From Candidatus Aminicenantota bacterium (GTDB lineage Bacteria > Acidobacteriota > Aminicenantia > Aminicenantales > Aminicenantaceae), in NCBI GenBank assembly GCA_011773465.1, contig WVXO01000061.1:1-50193 (forward strand): a stretch of DNA of 50,193 nt. Direction: 5' to 3'. The position numbers were made by a program, and so were the translations under genes. The notes below the pieces were generated by a model. It did no database searches and was not told where the DNA came from. It saw only the letters and a list, made by a program, of their open reading frames with translations. The first letter of the stretch is position 1. Every line of letters begins with the position of its first letter. Shown here in pieces: positions 1-9,238 of the stretch.

Positions 1-57
1 AAGCGTTTCCGCAGCGGGTTTACAGCCCGCCCCATTTGGCCACTTTGGTACCTGCCC
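1..57 (-). tRNA. tRNA-Tyr(GTA), 3' part cut off by the window edge
   Basis: Read on the minus strand from 57, a 7-nt acceptor 5' strand GGGCAGG is followed by TA, a D-arm with the CCAAA loop usual for tRNA-Tyr, and the anticodon arm GCGGG-CTGTAAA-CCCGC with anticodon GTA. The start of the long variable arm of a class II tRNA follows before the window ends. It lies 109 nt downstream of tRNA-Thr on the same strand. This is the Thr-Tyr order of the widespread thr-tyr-gly-thr-tuf cluster, so tRNA-Gly, a second tRNA-Thr and tuf may lie just outside the window (inference). Confidence 0.85.
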
Positions 58-166
58 AAAGCTTAAAAAGTTATCAGGTCTCAATATCACTTAGCTCATA
101 AGAGATTAATCTGTCTCTATTTTTGAAAATTGGATATTTACCCAATAACTTTATCACTCAATTAAA

Positions 167-239
167 AGCCAGCGAGAGGATTCGAACCCCCGACCCGCTG
201 ATTACAAATCAGCTGCTCTACCAACTGAGCTACGCTGGC
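167..239 (-). tRNA. tRNA-Thr(TGT)
   Basis: This is a complete 73-nt cloverleaf on the minus strand. The acceptor stem is GCCAGCG/CGCTGGC, the D-arm contains AGCTCAGTTGGTAGAGC, the anticodon arm is CTGAT-TTGTAAT-CAG with anticodon TGT (reads ACA, Thr), and the T-arm is GGGGG-TTCGAAT-CCTCT. The discriminator base is U and no CCA is encoded. It heads the tRNA pair with tRNA-Tyr. Confidence 0.93.
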
Positions 240-394
240 GCAATCTTCCCTCTGCAGGCTCTTAAATTATTGCTTTATAGGGAATAATTGAATAATAGAA
301 AGGATTCTTCTTTTGAAACTTTGGCTTCCTCTCTTTGACCTGCTGGAGCTGCCGTCTAGAATTTTTTTTAAAAATATAAAACTCTACATACTGA

Positions 395-423
395 ATGCTA
401 TATCAATTTACGCTTCTTGTCAA
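395..423 (-). promoter_or_regulatory. Probable sigma70-type promoter for the tRNA-Thr/Tyr unit
   Basis: On the minus strand there is a perfect -35 box TTGACA (423-418), a 17-nt spacer and TAGCAT (400-395) as a 4/6 -10 box. It lies between the 3' end of the Spy-like gene and tRNA-Thr and points toward the tRNAs, implying a leader of about 150 nt. This is sequence match only. Confidence 0.5.
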
Positions 424-463
424 TAGAAGAGACCATCTTTTTTTCTATGATTGGAGATTTTTT

Positions 464-970
464 TTATTTTTTAATTTTCTGTCGCAGCCGCTCCCTCTGA
501 ATTCTTGCCCTTTCCAGGTTATCCCTTAGCTCTCTGTAAAAATTGGCGGCAAACATCAGATATTTTGCTCTCTGGACCAAAGTCAGGTTTTCTTCCATTC
601 CAGCTTCCAGCTCTTCGTCCTTTTTCTTGATAAGATTTCTTAACCCTTTTATATTATTAATTTTGTTTTTGAGCTCTTCCTGATCAGGCTCTTCTTCTCT
701 TAAGGTCAGTCTAAGCTCTCTTATCTGTTTTCCAATCTGTTGGTATATCTCACTTTTTTCCTTTTCGATTCGGGATACAATCGGAAAAATCTTTGCCGTC
801 TGTTCCTCGGTAAGCTCCAGGACACGAGTCATTCTTAATAACCATAGTGTTCTCATATTCTCTCTTGCTCTCCTTCTATTCTGGAGCCGGTCATCTTGAA
901 TAGCAGCTGTTAAGGTTGAGCTCAGAACAACTAAACAGAGTAGAATTGAAATAATGTATCTTATTTTCAT
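464..970 (-). CDS. Periplasmic Spy/CpxP-like helical protein
   Basis: This 168-aa protein has a signal peptide (about residues 1-22: a basic start, a hydrophobic core ending TLTAA). The rest is charged and helical with the motif LTEEQTAKI near residue 53. An LTxxQ motif in a long amphipathic helical domain is typical of Spy/CpxP and metal-resistance sensors, which chaperone proteins or sense envelope stress in the periplasm. It is the last gene of a sigma/anti-sigma operon, 10 nt after the anti-sigma gene. In such operons a protein of this kind often serves as the envelope-stress output or sensor. No cysteine or histidine metal cluster is visible, so a metal role is not supported. The family call rests on a short motif and context. 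Confidence 0.6.
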   Translation of the reverse strand: MKIRYIISILLCLVVLSSTLTAAIQDDRLQNRRRARENMRTLWLLRMTRVLELTEEQTAKIFPIVSRIEKEKSEIYQQIGKQIRELRLTLREEEPDQEELKNKINNIKGLRNLIKKKDEELEAGMEENLTLVQRAKYLMFAANFYRELRDNLERARIQRERLRQKIKK

Positions 971-980
971 AGAAGTCCTC

Positions 981-1577
981 CTATAATTTATTGTCTTTCT
1001 TTATTTCAGATTCAAGAAACCTCATTTCCTCTTCTGTAAGATTTTCCCAGAGAATAAGATTTTCATAAAAATCAGGGCGCTCGCCCCATTCCGAATCTTC
1101 AAGGGTTTCACCTATAGAGCCCAAGATGACTGAATTGAATAACTCCTCCAATTCTTGGTCACTGCCGATCTCTTGATATATTTTCGCCAGAGAATTCTCG
1201 AAGGAAAAGACATATACCTGCTGAGGTGTCTTGTTTTTAGTAAGGTATAAGAATAATCCGACAATAATTACAAATAACAATGTCGCACCCGCCCAGGCCC
1301 ATTTCCATCTCAAGAATAGAGGCGCGCCTAGCAGCCTCTCTTGCTGAGCAGAGGAAATTTCTGTCTTGATTCGGGATGTAAATTCCTCCCAATGAATGGG
1401 AGAAACCTCAAGCTTTTCTAGGCTTTTGGCTTCTTTATGGATTCTCTGTATATTTTCAGCGTATGAACTGCACGATGAACACTTTCTGAGATGCGTTTCG
1501 AGTATCTTCTTCTTTTTCTCTGGAAGCTCACCATCAATATTATCAGAAAGCCACTTTTCGATTTTTTTGTGTCTCAT
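981..1577 (-). CDS. Anti-sigma factor with zinc-finger (zf-HC2) domain
   Basis: This 198-aa protein starts with a cytoplasmic zinc-binding anti-sigma domain. Helix WLSDNIDGELP is followed by H29-xxx-C33-xx-C36, the HxxxCxxC metal site of ZAS anti-sigma factors. One membrane segment (about 93-113, WKWAWAGATLLFVIIVGLF) leads to a mostly acidic periplasmic tail of about 85 residues without a recognisable enzyme domain. It starts 1 nt after the ECF sigma gene, so translation is probably coupled, and it should hold that sigma factor at the membrane until a signal releases it. The tail is the candidate sensor region and I do not recognise its fold. Confidence 0.85.
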   Translation of the reverse strand: MRHKKIEKWLSDNIDGELPEKKKKILETHLRKCSSCSSYAENIQRIHKEAKSLEKLEVSPIHWEEFTSRIKTEISSAQQERLLGAPLFLRWKWAWAGATLLFVIIVGLFLYLTKNKTPQQVYVFSFENSLAKIYQEIGSDQELEELFNSVILGSIGETLEDSEWGERPDFYENLILWENLTEEEMRFLESEIKKDNKL

Positions 1578-1578
1578 C

Positions 1579-2160
1579 CTATTCTCCTTCTAAATATGGC
1601 CTTAATTTTTGCTGGAGCATTTTTCTCGCCTTGTGCATTCTCCAAGAGATTGTGTTCTCCGAACAACGAAGGACATTTGCAGCCTGGGTATGGGTCAATC
1701 CTTGAGAGACTACCAAAACAAAAGAAACTTTATAGGCTAATGGTAGGGAATCTATCGCTTCTTTCAATTTTTCTGAGAGTTCTTTCTTCATAGAATATCC
1801 TTCTGGAGATAGGGTCGAAGTTGCTGATTTCACATCTAGAGAATAATCTCCAAGTTGAACTTCTCTTTTTTCATCCTTTTTCCTTTTTTTCAGAAAATTC
1901 AAAGTCAAATTCACAGCAATCCTGTAAATCCATGTGTAGAATGTAGAACGCTGCTTAAAATTCCTTAAGGATTTATAGGCATGCATGAACGTCTCCTGGG
2001 CTAAATCATAAGCATCCTGTTGATTCCGCGTCAAAGAAAGTATTGTATGATATATCTTTTCCTCAAAACGGCGCACCAACTCGGTAAAAGCATCAACATC
2101 ACCTTGCTTTGCCAGTTTGACCAGATGGTCATCGGCAAAATCTGCCATATTTCCATTCAT
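1579..2160 (-). CDS. ECF-type RNA polymerase sigma factor (RpoE-like)
   Basis: This 193-aa protein has the two-domain ECF architecture. Region 2 (about 15-90) contains LVRRFEEKIYHTILSLTRN and DLAQETFMHAYKSL, the core-binding and -10-binding helices. After a linker, region 4 (about 125-185) contains LPLAYKVSFVLVVSQGLTH and a helix-turn-helix (AANVLRCSENTISWRMHKARKML) for the -35 element. No region 1 or 3 is present and the length is normal. It is first in a three-gene minus-strand operon with its zinc-finger anti-sigma factor and a Spy-like protein. ECF factors usually autoregulate, but I found no confident promoter copy upstream. Confidence 0.92.
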   Translation of the reverse strand: MNGNMADFADDHLVKLAKQGDVDAFTELVRRFEEKIYHTILSLTRNQQDAYDLAQETFMHAYKSLRNFKQRSTFYTWIYRIAVNLTLNFLKKRKKDEKREVQLGDYSLDVKSATSTLSPEGYSMKKELSEKLKEAIDSLPLAYKVSFVLVVSQGLTHTQAANVLRCSENTISWRMHKARKMLQQKLRPYLEGE

Positions 2161-2222
2161 TTATTTAGACACTTATTATACATAATCCTTTGTCCTTTGG
2201 GAGCATTCATTTAAATAGAAAT

Positions 2223-2383
2223 TGGGGACAGGCCCCATTTTTGTAAGAGAGAGGATATTCTCACGGAGTCAGTCCTTGCCATCAGTAAAAGATATTTTCG
2301 CGCACTCTCGTCGTACAGCATTCATTAAGATAAGGCCTGATCCCAGCATCAAAAAATGAGCCCAAAAATGGGGCCTGTCCCCA
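2223..2383. repeat. 161-bp element bounded by 21-bp perfect inverted repeats
   Basis: The arm at 2223-2243 (core GGGGACAGGCCCC followed by ATTTTTG) is repeated exactly in inverted form at 2363-2383. Each arm is itself partly palindromic (GGGGacaGGCCCC). The 119 bp between them holds no gene. It fills the gap between the divergent sigma operon and purB. The arm sequence resembles the REP-type palindromes that REP-associated tyrosine transposases mobilise in many genomes; that link is inference, and no transposase gene is in the window. A degenerate single arm occurs near 33297. Confidence 0.75.
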
Positions 2384-2452
2384 TTTATTACAAACGTTGA
2401 CAAGAGAGAGGCTTACTGTTATTCTTTTACCTCATTCTCGAGGATTATCTCC

Positions 2453-3754
2453 ATGATTGAACGATACACACGTCCTGAAATGGGCGCCATCTGGACCGAA
2501 GAAAGCAAATACCAGAAATGGCTTGACGTTGAACTGGCTGTCTGTGAAGCCTGGGCAAAAGCAGGTGAAATTCCTCCTCAAGCTCTTAAAAGGATTAAAG
2601 AAAAAGCTAGTTTCTCCATAAAGAGAATCGAAGAGATTGAAAAAGTTGTGAAACATGATGTGATTGCTTTCCTTACGTCTGTAGCTGAAAAAGTAGGCAA
2701 AGACTCCCGTTTTATTCATCTTGGCTTGACATCCTACGATGTTGTCGACACAGCTCTCTCTCTTCTTATCAAAGAAGCGTTGGAAAAAATCCTAAAAGAT
2801 CTCGTGCCGCTTAAAGATAATCTTAAAAATGAAGCTTTGCGCTATAAAAAAACAGTTATGGTGGGCAGGACTCATGGAGTTCATGCTGAGCCAATCACCT
2901 TTGGAGTTAAACTCCTTGTCTGGTATGAAGAAATAAAGCGCCAGCTTCTTCGTCTGGAAAATGCTCTTGAGGTTATTAGCTACGGCCGAATTTCTGGCTC
3001 AGTCGGGACCTACATTCATCTCGACCCGAAAATTGAGCTTCATGCCTTAAAAAGATTAGGCCTTAAGCCCGCAAAGGTTTCCACCCAACTCCTTCAGCGC
3101 GACAGGCACGCCGAAGTCCTCTCTGGGCTAGCGCTTCTCGCCTCCTCCCTGGACAAATTTGCAGTGGAAATACGCCATCTCCAGAGGACAGAAGTTCTGG
3201 AAGTGGAGGAACCTTTCACCAAAGGTCAAAAAGGCTCATCCTCAATGCCGCACAAGATGAATCCTGTTCGCACCGAAAGAATCTCAGGTCTCGCCCGCGT
3301 CGTCAGGTCAAATCTTCAGGCCGCCTTGGAAAACATCTCCCTCTGGCATGAGAGAGATATTTCTCATTCCTCAGCTGAAAGAATCATTATCCCTGACTCT
3401 TTTATTCTCACAGATTTTATCTTGGCTGAGACAGCTGACATCATAAAAAATTGGAAAGTCAATGCTGACAGGATGAAGGAAAATGTCGGCCTTACACGAG
3501 GTCTTATTTTTTCCCAGAGTGTTCTCCTTGCTCTCACCAAAAAAGGGATATCTCGGGAGCAAGCCTTTCGGATTGTCCAGAGGAACAGCCTTAAAGCCTG
3601 GAAAGAGCGCCTTGATTTTAAAGAGCTTATGCAATCTGATAAGGAAACCAGAAAAATCTTAACCAAGGAAGAAATCAATTCTTGTTTTTCACTGCAGCCT
3701 TATTTAAAAAAAATAGATTATATTTTCGACAGGGTTTTTTGTGATGAAAGTTAG
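2453..3754 (+). CDS. purB: Adenylosuccinate lyase
   Basis: PurB is a fumarase-superfamily lyase that acts twice in purine synthesis: SAICAR to AICAR plus fumarate, and adenylosuccinate to AMP plus fumarate. The 433-aa length is normal for the bacterial short type. The N-terminus (MIERYTRPEMGAIWTEESKY) is typical. The catalytic-histidine segment GRTHGVHAEPITFG lies near residue 138, and the mobile signature loop GSSSMPHKMNP near 261 carries the catalytic serine. It opens the purB-purS-purQ-purL run and overlaps purS by 11 nt, which implies translational coupling. Its partner for AMP synthesis, purA, lies 28 kb away on the other strand. Confidence 0.97.
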   Translation: MIERYTRPEMGAIWTEESKYQKWLDVELAVCEAWAKAGEIPPQALKRIKEKASFSIKRIEEIEKVVKHDVIAFLTSVAEKVGKDSRFIHLGLTSYDVVDTALSLLIKEALEKILKDLVPLKDNLKNEALRYKKTVMVGRTHGVHAEPITFGVKLLVWYEEIKRQLLRLENALEVISYGRISGSVGTYIHLDPKIELHALKRLGLKPAKVSTQLLQRDRHAEVLSGLALLASSLDKFAVEIRHLQRTEVLEVEEPFTKGQKGSSSMPHKMNPVRTERISGLARVVRSNLQAALENISLWHERDISHSSAERIIIPDSFILTDFILAETADIIKNWKVNADRMKENVGLTRGLIFSQSVLLALTKKGISREQAFRIVQRNSLKAWKERLDFKELMQSDKETRKILTKEEINSCFSLQPYLKKIDYIFDRVFCDES

Positions 3755-3992
3755 AATACTCGTCTCTCTTAAAGACAGTGTTCTAGACCCTCAAGGCCAG
3801 ACTGTAAAAAATGCTCTTCATACTCTTGGCTATGGTTCCATAAGAGATGTAAGGCAGGGTAAAGTCTTTGAACTTGAACTGGAAGGAGTTTCTGAGAAAG
3901 AAGCCGAAAAGATCATCCCTGAAATTTCTGACAAAGTATTAGCAAACCCCATCATCGAAAAATTCTCCTGGCAAATTTTAGAAAAAGGCTGA
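3744..3992 (+). CDS. purS: Phosphoribosylformylglycinamidine synthase subunit PurS
   Basis: This small (82-aa) dimeric subunit bridges PurQ and PurL in the three-part FGAM synthase of most bacteria and archaea, which converts FGAR to FGAM. The beta-alpha-beta-beta-alpha pattern and the segments KDSVLDPQGQTVKNAL and GYGSIRDVRQGKVFEL are characteristic. A GTG at 3741 is also possible. I prefer ATG at 3744 because MKVRILVSL is the usual start. The start lies inside the last codons of purB. It is followed after 40 nt by purQ. Confidence 0.95.
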   Translation: MKVRILVSLKDSVLDPQGQTVKNALHTLGYGSIRDVRQGKVFELELEGVSEKEAEKIIPEISDKVLANPIIEKFSWQILEKG

Positions 3993-4032
3993 AATCTTAA
4001 CAAAAACCTGGGATATCAATTCACTGTAACAA

Positions 4033-4731
4033 ATGGCTAAATTGAAATTTGGAGTGGTAATTTTTCCGGGATCAAATTGTGATTATGACACATATTATGC
4101 CCTAAGAGACGTCTGTAAGCAAAAGACGATATTTCTCTGGCACAAAGAACATGACCTGAAAAACGTCGATTGCGTCGTTCTTCCAGGAGGATTTTCTTAC
4201 GGAGATTATCTAAGGTCAGGCTCAATCGCTGCCTTTTCCCCTTTAATGCAGGAAGTGAAAGAATTTGCCCTAAAAGGAGGGCTCGTGCTCGGAATATGCA
4301 ACGGATTCCAGGTTCTTTTGGAATTGGGACTTCTTCCAGGGGCTATGCTCAGAAATAAAAATTTGAAATTTCTCTGCCAGTTCGTCCACATAAGAGTAGA
4401 AAATGATAAGACTCGTTTTTCTCACCGAGCAAAGAAAGGACAAACTCTAAAGATTCCTATTGCTCATTTTGACGGGAATTATTTCGCTCCTCCTGAGACA
4501 ATAGCAGAAATAAAAAAGAACAATCAGATTGTTTTCCGCTATTCAGACGCTGAAGGAAAGATCAACGAAGAAGCCAACGTTAACGGCTCTGCGGAGAGTA
4601 TAGCAGGTCTAATCAACAAAGCAGGCAATGTCTTGGGCATGATGCCTCATCCGGAAAGGGCTTCTGAAATCCTCCTAGGCAGCGAAGATGGCCGGGTTAT
4701 TTTCGAATCAATAATAGCGAAACTGAACTAG
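4033..4731 (+). CDS. purQ: Phosphoribosylformylglycinamidine synthase glutaminase subunit PurQ
   Basis: This is a class I glutamine amidotransferase of 232 aa that hydrolyses glutamine and channels ammonia to PurL. The N-terminal FPGSNCDYD motif is typical of PurQ. The nucleophile elbow [19 protein letters not shown] carries the catalytic cysteine, and [10 protein letters not shown] supplies the His and Glu of the triad. PVLP-like loop [16 protein letters not shown] is conserved. The gene sits between purS and purL, with 28 nt to purL, so the whole FGAM synthase is encoded together. Confidence 0.97.
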   Translation: MAKLKFGVVIFPGSNCDYDTYYALRDVCKQKTIFLWHKEHDLKNVDCVVLPGGFSYGDYLRSGSIAAFSPLMQEVKEFALKGGLVLGICNGFQVLLELGLLPGAMLRNKNLKFLCQFVHIRVENDKTRFSHRAKKGQTLKIPIAHFDGNYFAPPETIAEIKKNNQIVFRYSDAEGKINEEANVNGSAESIAGLINKAGNVLGMMPHPERASEILLGSEDGRVIFESIIAKLN

Positions 4732-4759
4732 CCTTTCCTGGAAAAGCGGAGTAGTTAAC

Positions 4760-6967
4760 ATGATTGATAAGAAGATTATCGAAGAATACAACCTCACGCA
4801 GGAAGAATACGAAAAAATTGTCGAGCTTATCGGGCGAGAGCCCAATATCACAGAGCTCGGGATCTTCTCCCTCATGTGGTCAGAACACTGCAGCTATAAA
4901 AGCTCAAAAATCCATCTTAAAAAATTTCCAGTAAGGGGAAAAAATGTTATCCAGGGGCCAGGTGAAAATGCGGGAATTATCGATATCGGGGACGGTCTAG
5001 CAGCAGTTTTTAAGATCGAGTCGCACAATCATCCCTCTTATATCGAGCCCTACCAGGGCGCTGCAACAGGGATTGGTGGAATACTCAGAGATATATTCAC
5101 CATGGGAGCCAGGCCAATTGCTCTCCTGGATTCTCTTCGCTTCGGGCCTCTTTCTAAATCCAAAAACAAATCCATCATGGAAGGAGTGATCTCAGGGATT
5201 GCGGGTTACGGAAACTCCATTGGAGTTCCGACAGTGGGAGGCGATATTTATTTCAACAACTGCTATTCCCTCAACCCGTTGGTTAATGTGTTTGCCCTGG
5301 GAATAGCGGAAAAGGATAAGATTTTCTATGCAAAAGCCGAGGGAATAGGGAATCCGGTATTGTATGTCGGTTCAAAAACCGGACGTGACGGCATTCATGG
5401 TGCCACCATGGCTTCAGCTGAATTCGACCAGAATTCAGAAGAGAAGAGACCAAATGTCCAAGTCGGAGATCCCTTCAAAGAAAAGCTTTTAGTCGAGGCC
5501 TGCTTAGAAGTAATGGCCAAAGACATTATCGTCGGAATTCAAGATATGGGGGCCGCAGGTCTGACCTGCTCTACTACCGAGATGGCCGCCAATTCTGGTG
5601 CAGGCATCGAAATCAACCTCGACCATGTTCCTCAAAGAGAAGAAGGCATGACTCCCTATGAGATGATGCTCTCTGAGTCTCAGGAAAGAATGCTTATAGT
5701 GGCCAAGAAAGATAAATTCAAAGAAGTGCAGAAAATTTTTTCAAAATGGGATTTAGAAGCCGTTATCATCGGCCATGTTACTGAGGGAGGCAGGCTCAAG
5801 GTCAAATTTGAAGGAGAAATTGTCGTGGATCTTCCGGTTGATGCCATCGTCAACCTCTGTCCTGTCTATAATAGAGAGAGAAAAGCTCCTTCTTACCTGA
5901 AATCAGAAACTCTTCTTCCACCTCTACCCCAGCCAAAAAATTACAATCAAACTCTTCTCAAACTTCTCTCTTCAGCCACCATCGCAGAAAAAGAATGGGT
6001 CTACCGTCAATATGATCATACGGTGCAGGTTAACACTGCTTTCCTTCCCGGAGCCGATGCTTCTGTTTTAAGGATTAAAAATACAAAAAAAGCTTTGGCC
6101 CTCACTCTTGATGGAAACTCCCTCTATTCTTATCTGAATCCCCGGACTGGAGGAAAGATAGCCGTAGCAGAGGCCTGCCGGAATCTAGCCTGTGTAGGAG
6201 CAAGGCCTGTTGGGGTCACCAACTGCTTGAACTTTGGCAATCCAGAAAAACCAGAAATAATGTGGCAATTTAAGGAAGTTGTCGAAGGAGTAGCCCAGGC
6301 CTGCAGAGCTTTTGATATTCCTGTAACTGGAGGAAACGTAAGCTTTTACAACGACACTGAAGGAATTTCGATCTATCCCTCTCCCGTGATAGGCGTGGTC
6401 GGGATTGTGGACGACGTGAGTAAAGCGGTCAGCCCTGGATTCAAGGAAGAAGGAGATTCGGTAGTTCTTCTGGGAGAAAACAAAGAAGAACTGGGTGGTT
6501 CTGAATACCTCAAGTGTGTTTTTAATATGGAAAAGGGAATTCCTCCGCAAATTGATTTAAAAGAAGAAAAGCGAATCCAGGAATTCTGCTTGGAAGCGAT
6601 TTCTTTGGACCTTGTCGAATCTGCCCATGATATCTCGGAAGGAGGACTTAGTATTTCCCTTGTAGAATGTTCATTGCTAAGCCGGCGAAAAATTGGTATT
6701 AGGCTCCATCTTCAAGATGATATGCGTCGAGACGCACTCCTGTTTGGAGAAACTCAATCCAGAATAGTAGTTTCATCCAGCAGCCAAAAACTTCAAAAAT
6801 TACTTAATCTTGCAGAAAAAAGAAAAGTGAAAGCATCTGTTCTAGGAAAGACTGCTGGGAACAGGATTATTCTTTATCATTTCAATAAGAAAATTATAGA
6901 TGTGCCTGTTGATGAAGCCCATAAAGCTTGGAAAGAGGCTATTCCTGATATTTTCCGGATAAAATAA
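4760..6967 (+). CDS. purL: Phosphoribosylformylglycinamidine synthase subunit PurL (small type)
   Basis: PurL is the ATP-dependent synthetase subunit that turns FGAR into FGAM using ammonia from PurQ. At 735 aa this is the small PurL, which requires PurS and PurQ, and both are encoded just upstream. The tandem PurM-like halves are visible: [15 protein letters not shown] near residue 36, the glycine-rich [20 protein letters not shown] near 98, [13 protein letters not shown] near 212, and in the second half a repeat of the fold with [20 protein letters not shown]. It ends the tightly spaced cluster. A 185-nt gap without a recognisable gene precedes purN. Confidence 0.97.
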   Translation: MIDKKIIEEYNLTQEEYEKIVELIGREPNITELGIFSLMWSEHCSYKSSKIHLKKFPVRGKNVIQGPGENAGIIDIGDGLAAVFKIESHNHPSYIEPYQGAATGIGGILRDIFTMGARPIALLDSLRFGPLSKSKNKSIMEGVISGIAGYGNSIGVPTVGGDIYFNNCYSLNPLVNVFALGIAEKDKIFYAKAEGIGNPVLYVGSKTGRDGIHGATMASAEFDQNSEEKRPNVQVGDPFKEKLLVEACLEVMAKDIIVGIQDMGAAGLTCSTTEMAANSGAGIEINLDHVPQREEGMTPYEMMLSESQERMLIVAKKDKFKEVQKIFSKWDLEAVIIGHVTEGGRLKVKFEGEIVVDLPVDAIVNLCPVYNRERKAPSYLKSETLLPPLPQPKNYNQTLLKLLSSATIAEKEWVYRQYDHTVQVNTAFLPGADASVLRIKNTKKALALTLDGNSLYSYLNPRTGGKIAVAEACRNLACVGARPVGVTNCLNFGNPEKPEIMWQFKEVVEGVAQACRAFDIPVTGGNVSFYNDTEGISIYPSPVIGVVGIVDDVSKAVSPGFKEEGDSVVLLGENKEELGGSEYLKCVFNMEKGIPPQIDLKEEKRIQEFCLEAISLDLVESAHDISEGGLSISLVECSLLSRRKIGIRLHLQDDMRRDALLFGETQSRIVVSSSSQKLQKLLNLAEKRKVKASVLGKTAGNRIILYHFNKKIIDVPVDEAHKAWKEAIPDIFRIK

Positions 6968-7152
6968 TAAGTTCAACAAAGCCTCTTATCTGATCTGCCG
7001 TTAATCTGTAGAAGGTCCTCTCATCCATCCCCAAAGCGCTTACTTTTTTACAAAAGCAATAAAAAAATTGAAAGTTTTTTTGATAAAAGATAAACTGAGT
7101 AACTGTGTAATCGACCGAAGGAAAAGTTTTAATTAGATTCAAGGAAAATAGA

Positions 7153-7788
7153 ATGTCAGAAGAGGTTTTTTTAAGCCCCAAAAAAAAGGGAAAAATTGCA
7201 GTTTTCATCTCTGGCCGGGGCTCAAATTTTAGAGCCATTCACGATTCCATTCTTGCTAGAAAACTAAATTGCGAGATTGCGCTCGTCTTCAGCAACAAAG
7301 AAGATGCACCAGGGCTTAAGATTGCCCAAGACAGAAATCTTGAAACACTCTTCCTCAATCCAAAAGCCTACTCCGACCGCGAAGATTATGAGAAAGAAAT
7401 TATCAAAGAACTCAGGAAGAGGGATGTAGATCTAATCTGCTTAGCAGGTTATATGAAAATCTTAGGCCCCTCCCTTTGTCGCGAGTTTAAGAACGCCATC
7501 ATTAATATTCATCCAGCCCTTCTCCCTTCTTTTCCAGGACTCCATGTCCAAAAGAAAGCTATTGATTGGGGAGTTAGATACTCTGGAGCTACTGTCCACT
7601 TTGTTACAGATGATGTGGACATGGGTCCAATCATCGTACAAGCTGTGGTGCCCGTAATTCAGGATGATACAGAGGAAACTCTGAGCGATAGAATCCTAAA
7701 AGAAGAACATAAAATCTATTCCGAAGCGATAAGGCTCTATTTTGAAGGAAGACTCGAAGTGAGGGGAAGAAGAGTGTATATAAAATAA
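7153..7788 (+). CDS. purN: Phosphoribosylglycinamide formyltransferase PurN
   Basis: The enzyme transfers a formyl group from 10-formyltetrahydrofolate to GAR, giving FGAR, the substrate of PurSQL encoded just upstream. The phosphate-binding loop VFISGRGSNFRAI is at about residues 17-29. The catalytic Asn/His pair lies in AIINIHPALLPSFPG (about 113-127), and the catalytic Asp in VTDDVDMGPI near 155. The 211-aa length is normal. About 15 residues precede the usual start (MSEEVFLSPKKKG), but no internal ATG fits better. Confidence 0.95.
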   Translation: MSEEVFLSPKKKGKIAVFISGRGSNFRAIHDSILARKLNCEIALVFSNKEDAPGLKIAQDRNLETLFLNPKAYSDREDYEKEIIKELRKRDVDLICLAGYMKILGPSLCREFKNAIINIHPALLPSFPGLHVQKKAIDWGVRYSGATVHFVTDDVDMGPIIVQAVVPVIQDDTEETLSDRILKEEHKIYSEAIRLYFEGRLEVRGRRVYIK

Positions 7789-7956
7789 GGCAAGGCTCAT
7801 ATGGTTGATCAGTTATTAAAGCGAAAAGGACAAGATAGAATGGAACAAAAAATGCCCCTGGGAATTTTCGCTCATCCGGTTGAGGGGTGAGAAAGGCAGA
7901 CCATAAACTACAAAAAGTGGCATTGAGTATAGAAGACGAACTAGAAGGAAAAGACA

Positions 7957-9231
7957 ATGAAATCAGTTGAAGAACAGTTTGAATACCTAAAAAAAGGCTG
8001 TGTGGATATTATTCAGGAAGAAGAGCTAAAAGCCAAACTGGCCCATTCTCGCAAAAAAAATAAGCCTTTAAAAGTTAAAGCGGGATTCGATCCCACAGCG
8101 CCGGATATTCATTTAGGCCACATTGTGCTCTTGCGGAAGATGAAACACTTTCAAGACCTGGGCCATGATGTTATCTTTCTCATCGGCGATTTTACAGGAC
8201 TTATCGGCGATCCCTCAGGGAGATCTTCCACCCGCCCTCCCATGACCCGAGAGGAAATCAATAAAAATGCCGAAACTTACAAGAAGCAGATATTCAAGAT
8301 TCTCGACTCTGAAAAAACGATCATCAATTTTAATTCTCGATGGCTGGAAAAACTGACAAGCTTTGATATCATTAACCTTACCTCCAAATACACAGTGGCC
8401 CGCATACTGGAAAGGGACGACTTTACCAACCGCCTGAAAAACAACAAACCCATATCCGTCCATGAAATCCTCTACCCTCTTATGCAGGCTTATGATTCCG
8501 TTGCCTTAAAAGCAGACGTGGAACTAGGGGGAACAGACCAAAAATTCAACCTCCTCGTCGGCCGTGAAATACAGAGGGAATTCCGCCAGGAACCCCAGGT
8601 GATCATGACCACTCCCCTGTTGGAAGGCTTGGATGGCGTGGAGAAAATGAGCAAAACTCTAAACAATTATGTAGGAATAACTGAGCCTCCTTCGGAAATA
8701 TACGGAAAAATCATGTCCATCTCAGATCCTTTGATGTTTCGCTACTATGAGCTTCTCACAGACGAATCCCTCTCCCAGATTGAAAAATGGAAAAAAGAGG
8801 TCAAAGAAGAAAAGATCAATCCCAAGGACCTCAAGTCAAGATTGTCCATGTGCATCGTGTCTGATTTTTGGGGAAAGGAAAAGGCAAAAAAAGCTTCCGA
8901 GGAATTTGAAAGGGTATTCAAAGGAAAAGAACTTCCTGCAGAAATTGAAGACATAGAAATTAAAGTTAAAAAAGTAGAACTCAAAGCTAAAGTAAAAGCG
9001 CCCAAAGTTGAGGCCGGGTTAACAGCTATTCCTCTTATGGACTTGCTGGTAGAGCGAGGCATTCTTCCTTCAAGAAAAGAGGCAAAAAGGATTATCCGCC
9101 AGGGAGGTGTTTATCTAGACGGGAAAAGAATCGAAGATGTCGCCTTCAAAATAGATTTAAGCAAAAAGATCGATCTAATCCTTAAAATTGGCAAGAGAAA
9201 ATTCTATAGAATCGTAAAAAAGAAAGCGTAA
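7957..9231 (+). CDS. tyrS: Tyrosyl-tRNA synthetase (TyrZ-like)
   Basis: This class I synthetase charges tRNA-Tyr. The HIGH-type motif appears as PDIHLGH (about residues 47-53) in [16 protein letters not shown], which is typical of the TyrZ subgroup. [11 protein letters not shown] (about 231) is the KMSKS loop. A C-terminal S4 RNA-binding domain (about 360-424: [19 protein letters not shown]) recognises the tRNA. Length is 424 aa. The 168-nt spacer after purN has no T-box AGGGTGGNACCGCG motif, so tyrosine-responsive T-box control is not supported. It converges on thyX with 7 nt between stops. Confidence 0.96.
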   Translation: MKSVEEQFEYLKKGCVDIIQEEELKAKLAHSRKKNKPLKVKAGFDPTAPDIHLGHIVLLRKMKHFQDLGHDVIFLIGDFTGLIGDPSGRSSTRPPMTREEINKNAETYKKQIFKILDSEKTIINFNSRWLEKLTSFDIINLTSKYTVARILERDDFTNRLKNNKPISVHEILYPLMQAYDSVALKADVELGGTDQKFNLLVGREIQREFRQEPQVIMTTPLLEGLDGVEKMSKTLNNYVGITEPPSEIYGKIMSISDPLMFRYYELLTDESLSQIEKWKKEVKEEKINPKDLKSRLSMCIVSDFWGKEKAKKASEEFERVFKGKELPAEIEDIEIKVKKVELKAKVKAPKVEAGLTAIPLMDLLVERGILPSRKEAKRIIRQGGVYLDGKRIEDVAFKIDLSKKIDLILKIGKRKFYRIVKKKA

Positions 9232-9238
9232 AAATAGA

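Noticed and set aside
2020-2214. Plus-strand frame inside the sigma factor gene, and similar antisense frames under purL, nrdJ and other genes
   Set aside because: They run antisense to clearly conserved genes and have no protein similarity or start signals.
7789-7956. T-box riboswitch in the spacer before tyrS
   Set aside because: No AGGGTGGNACCGCG antiterminator motif or specifier hairpin is visible, only GAGGGGTGAG, and there is no terminator before the gene.
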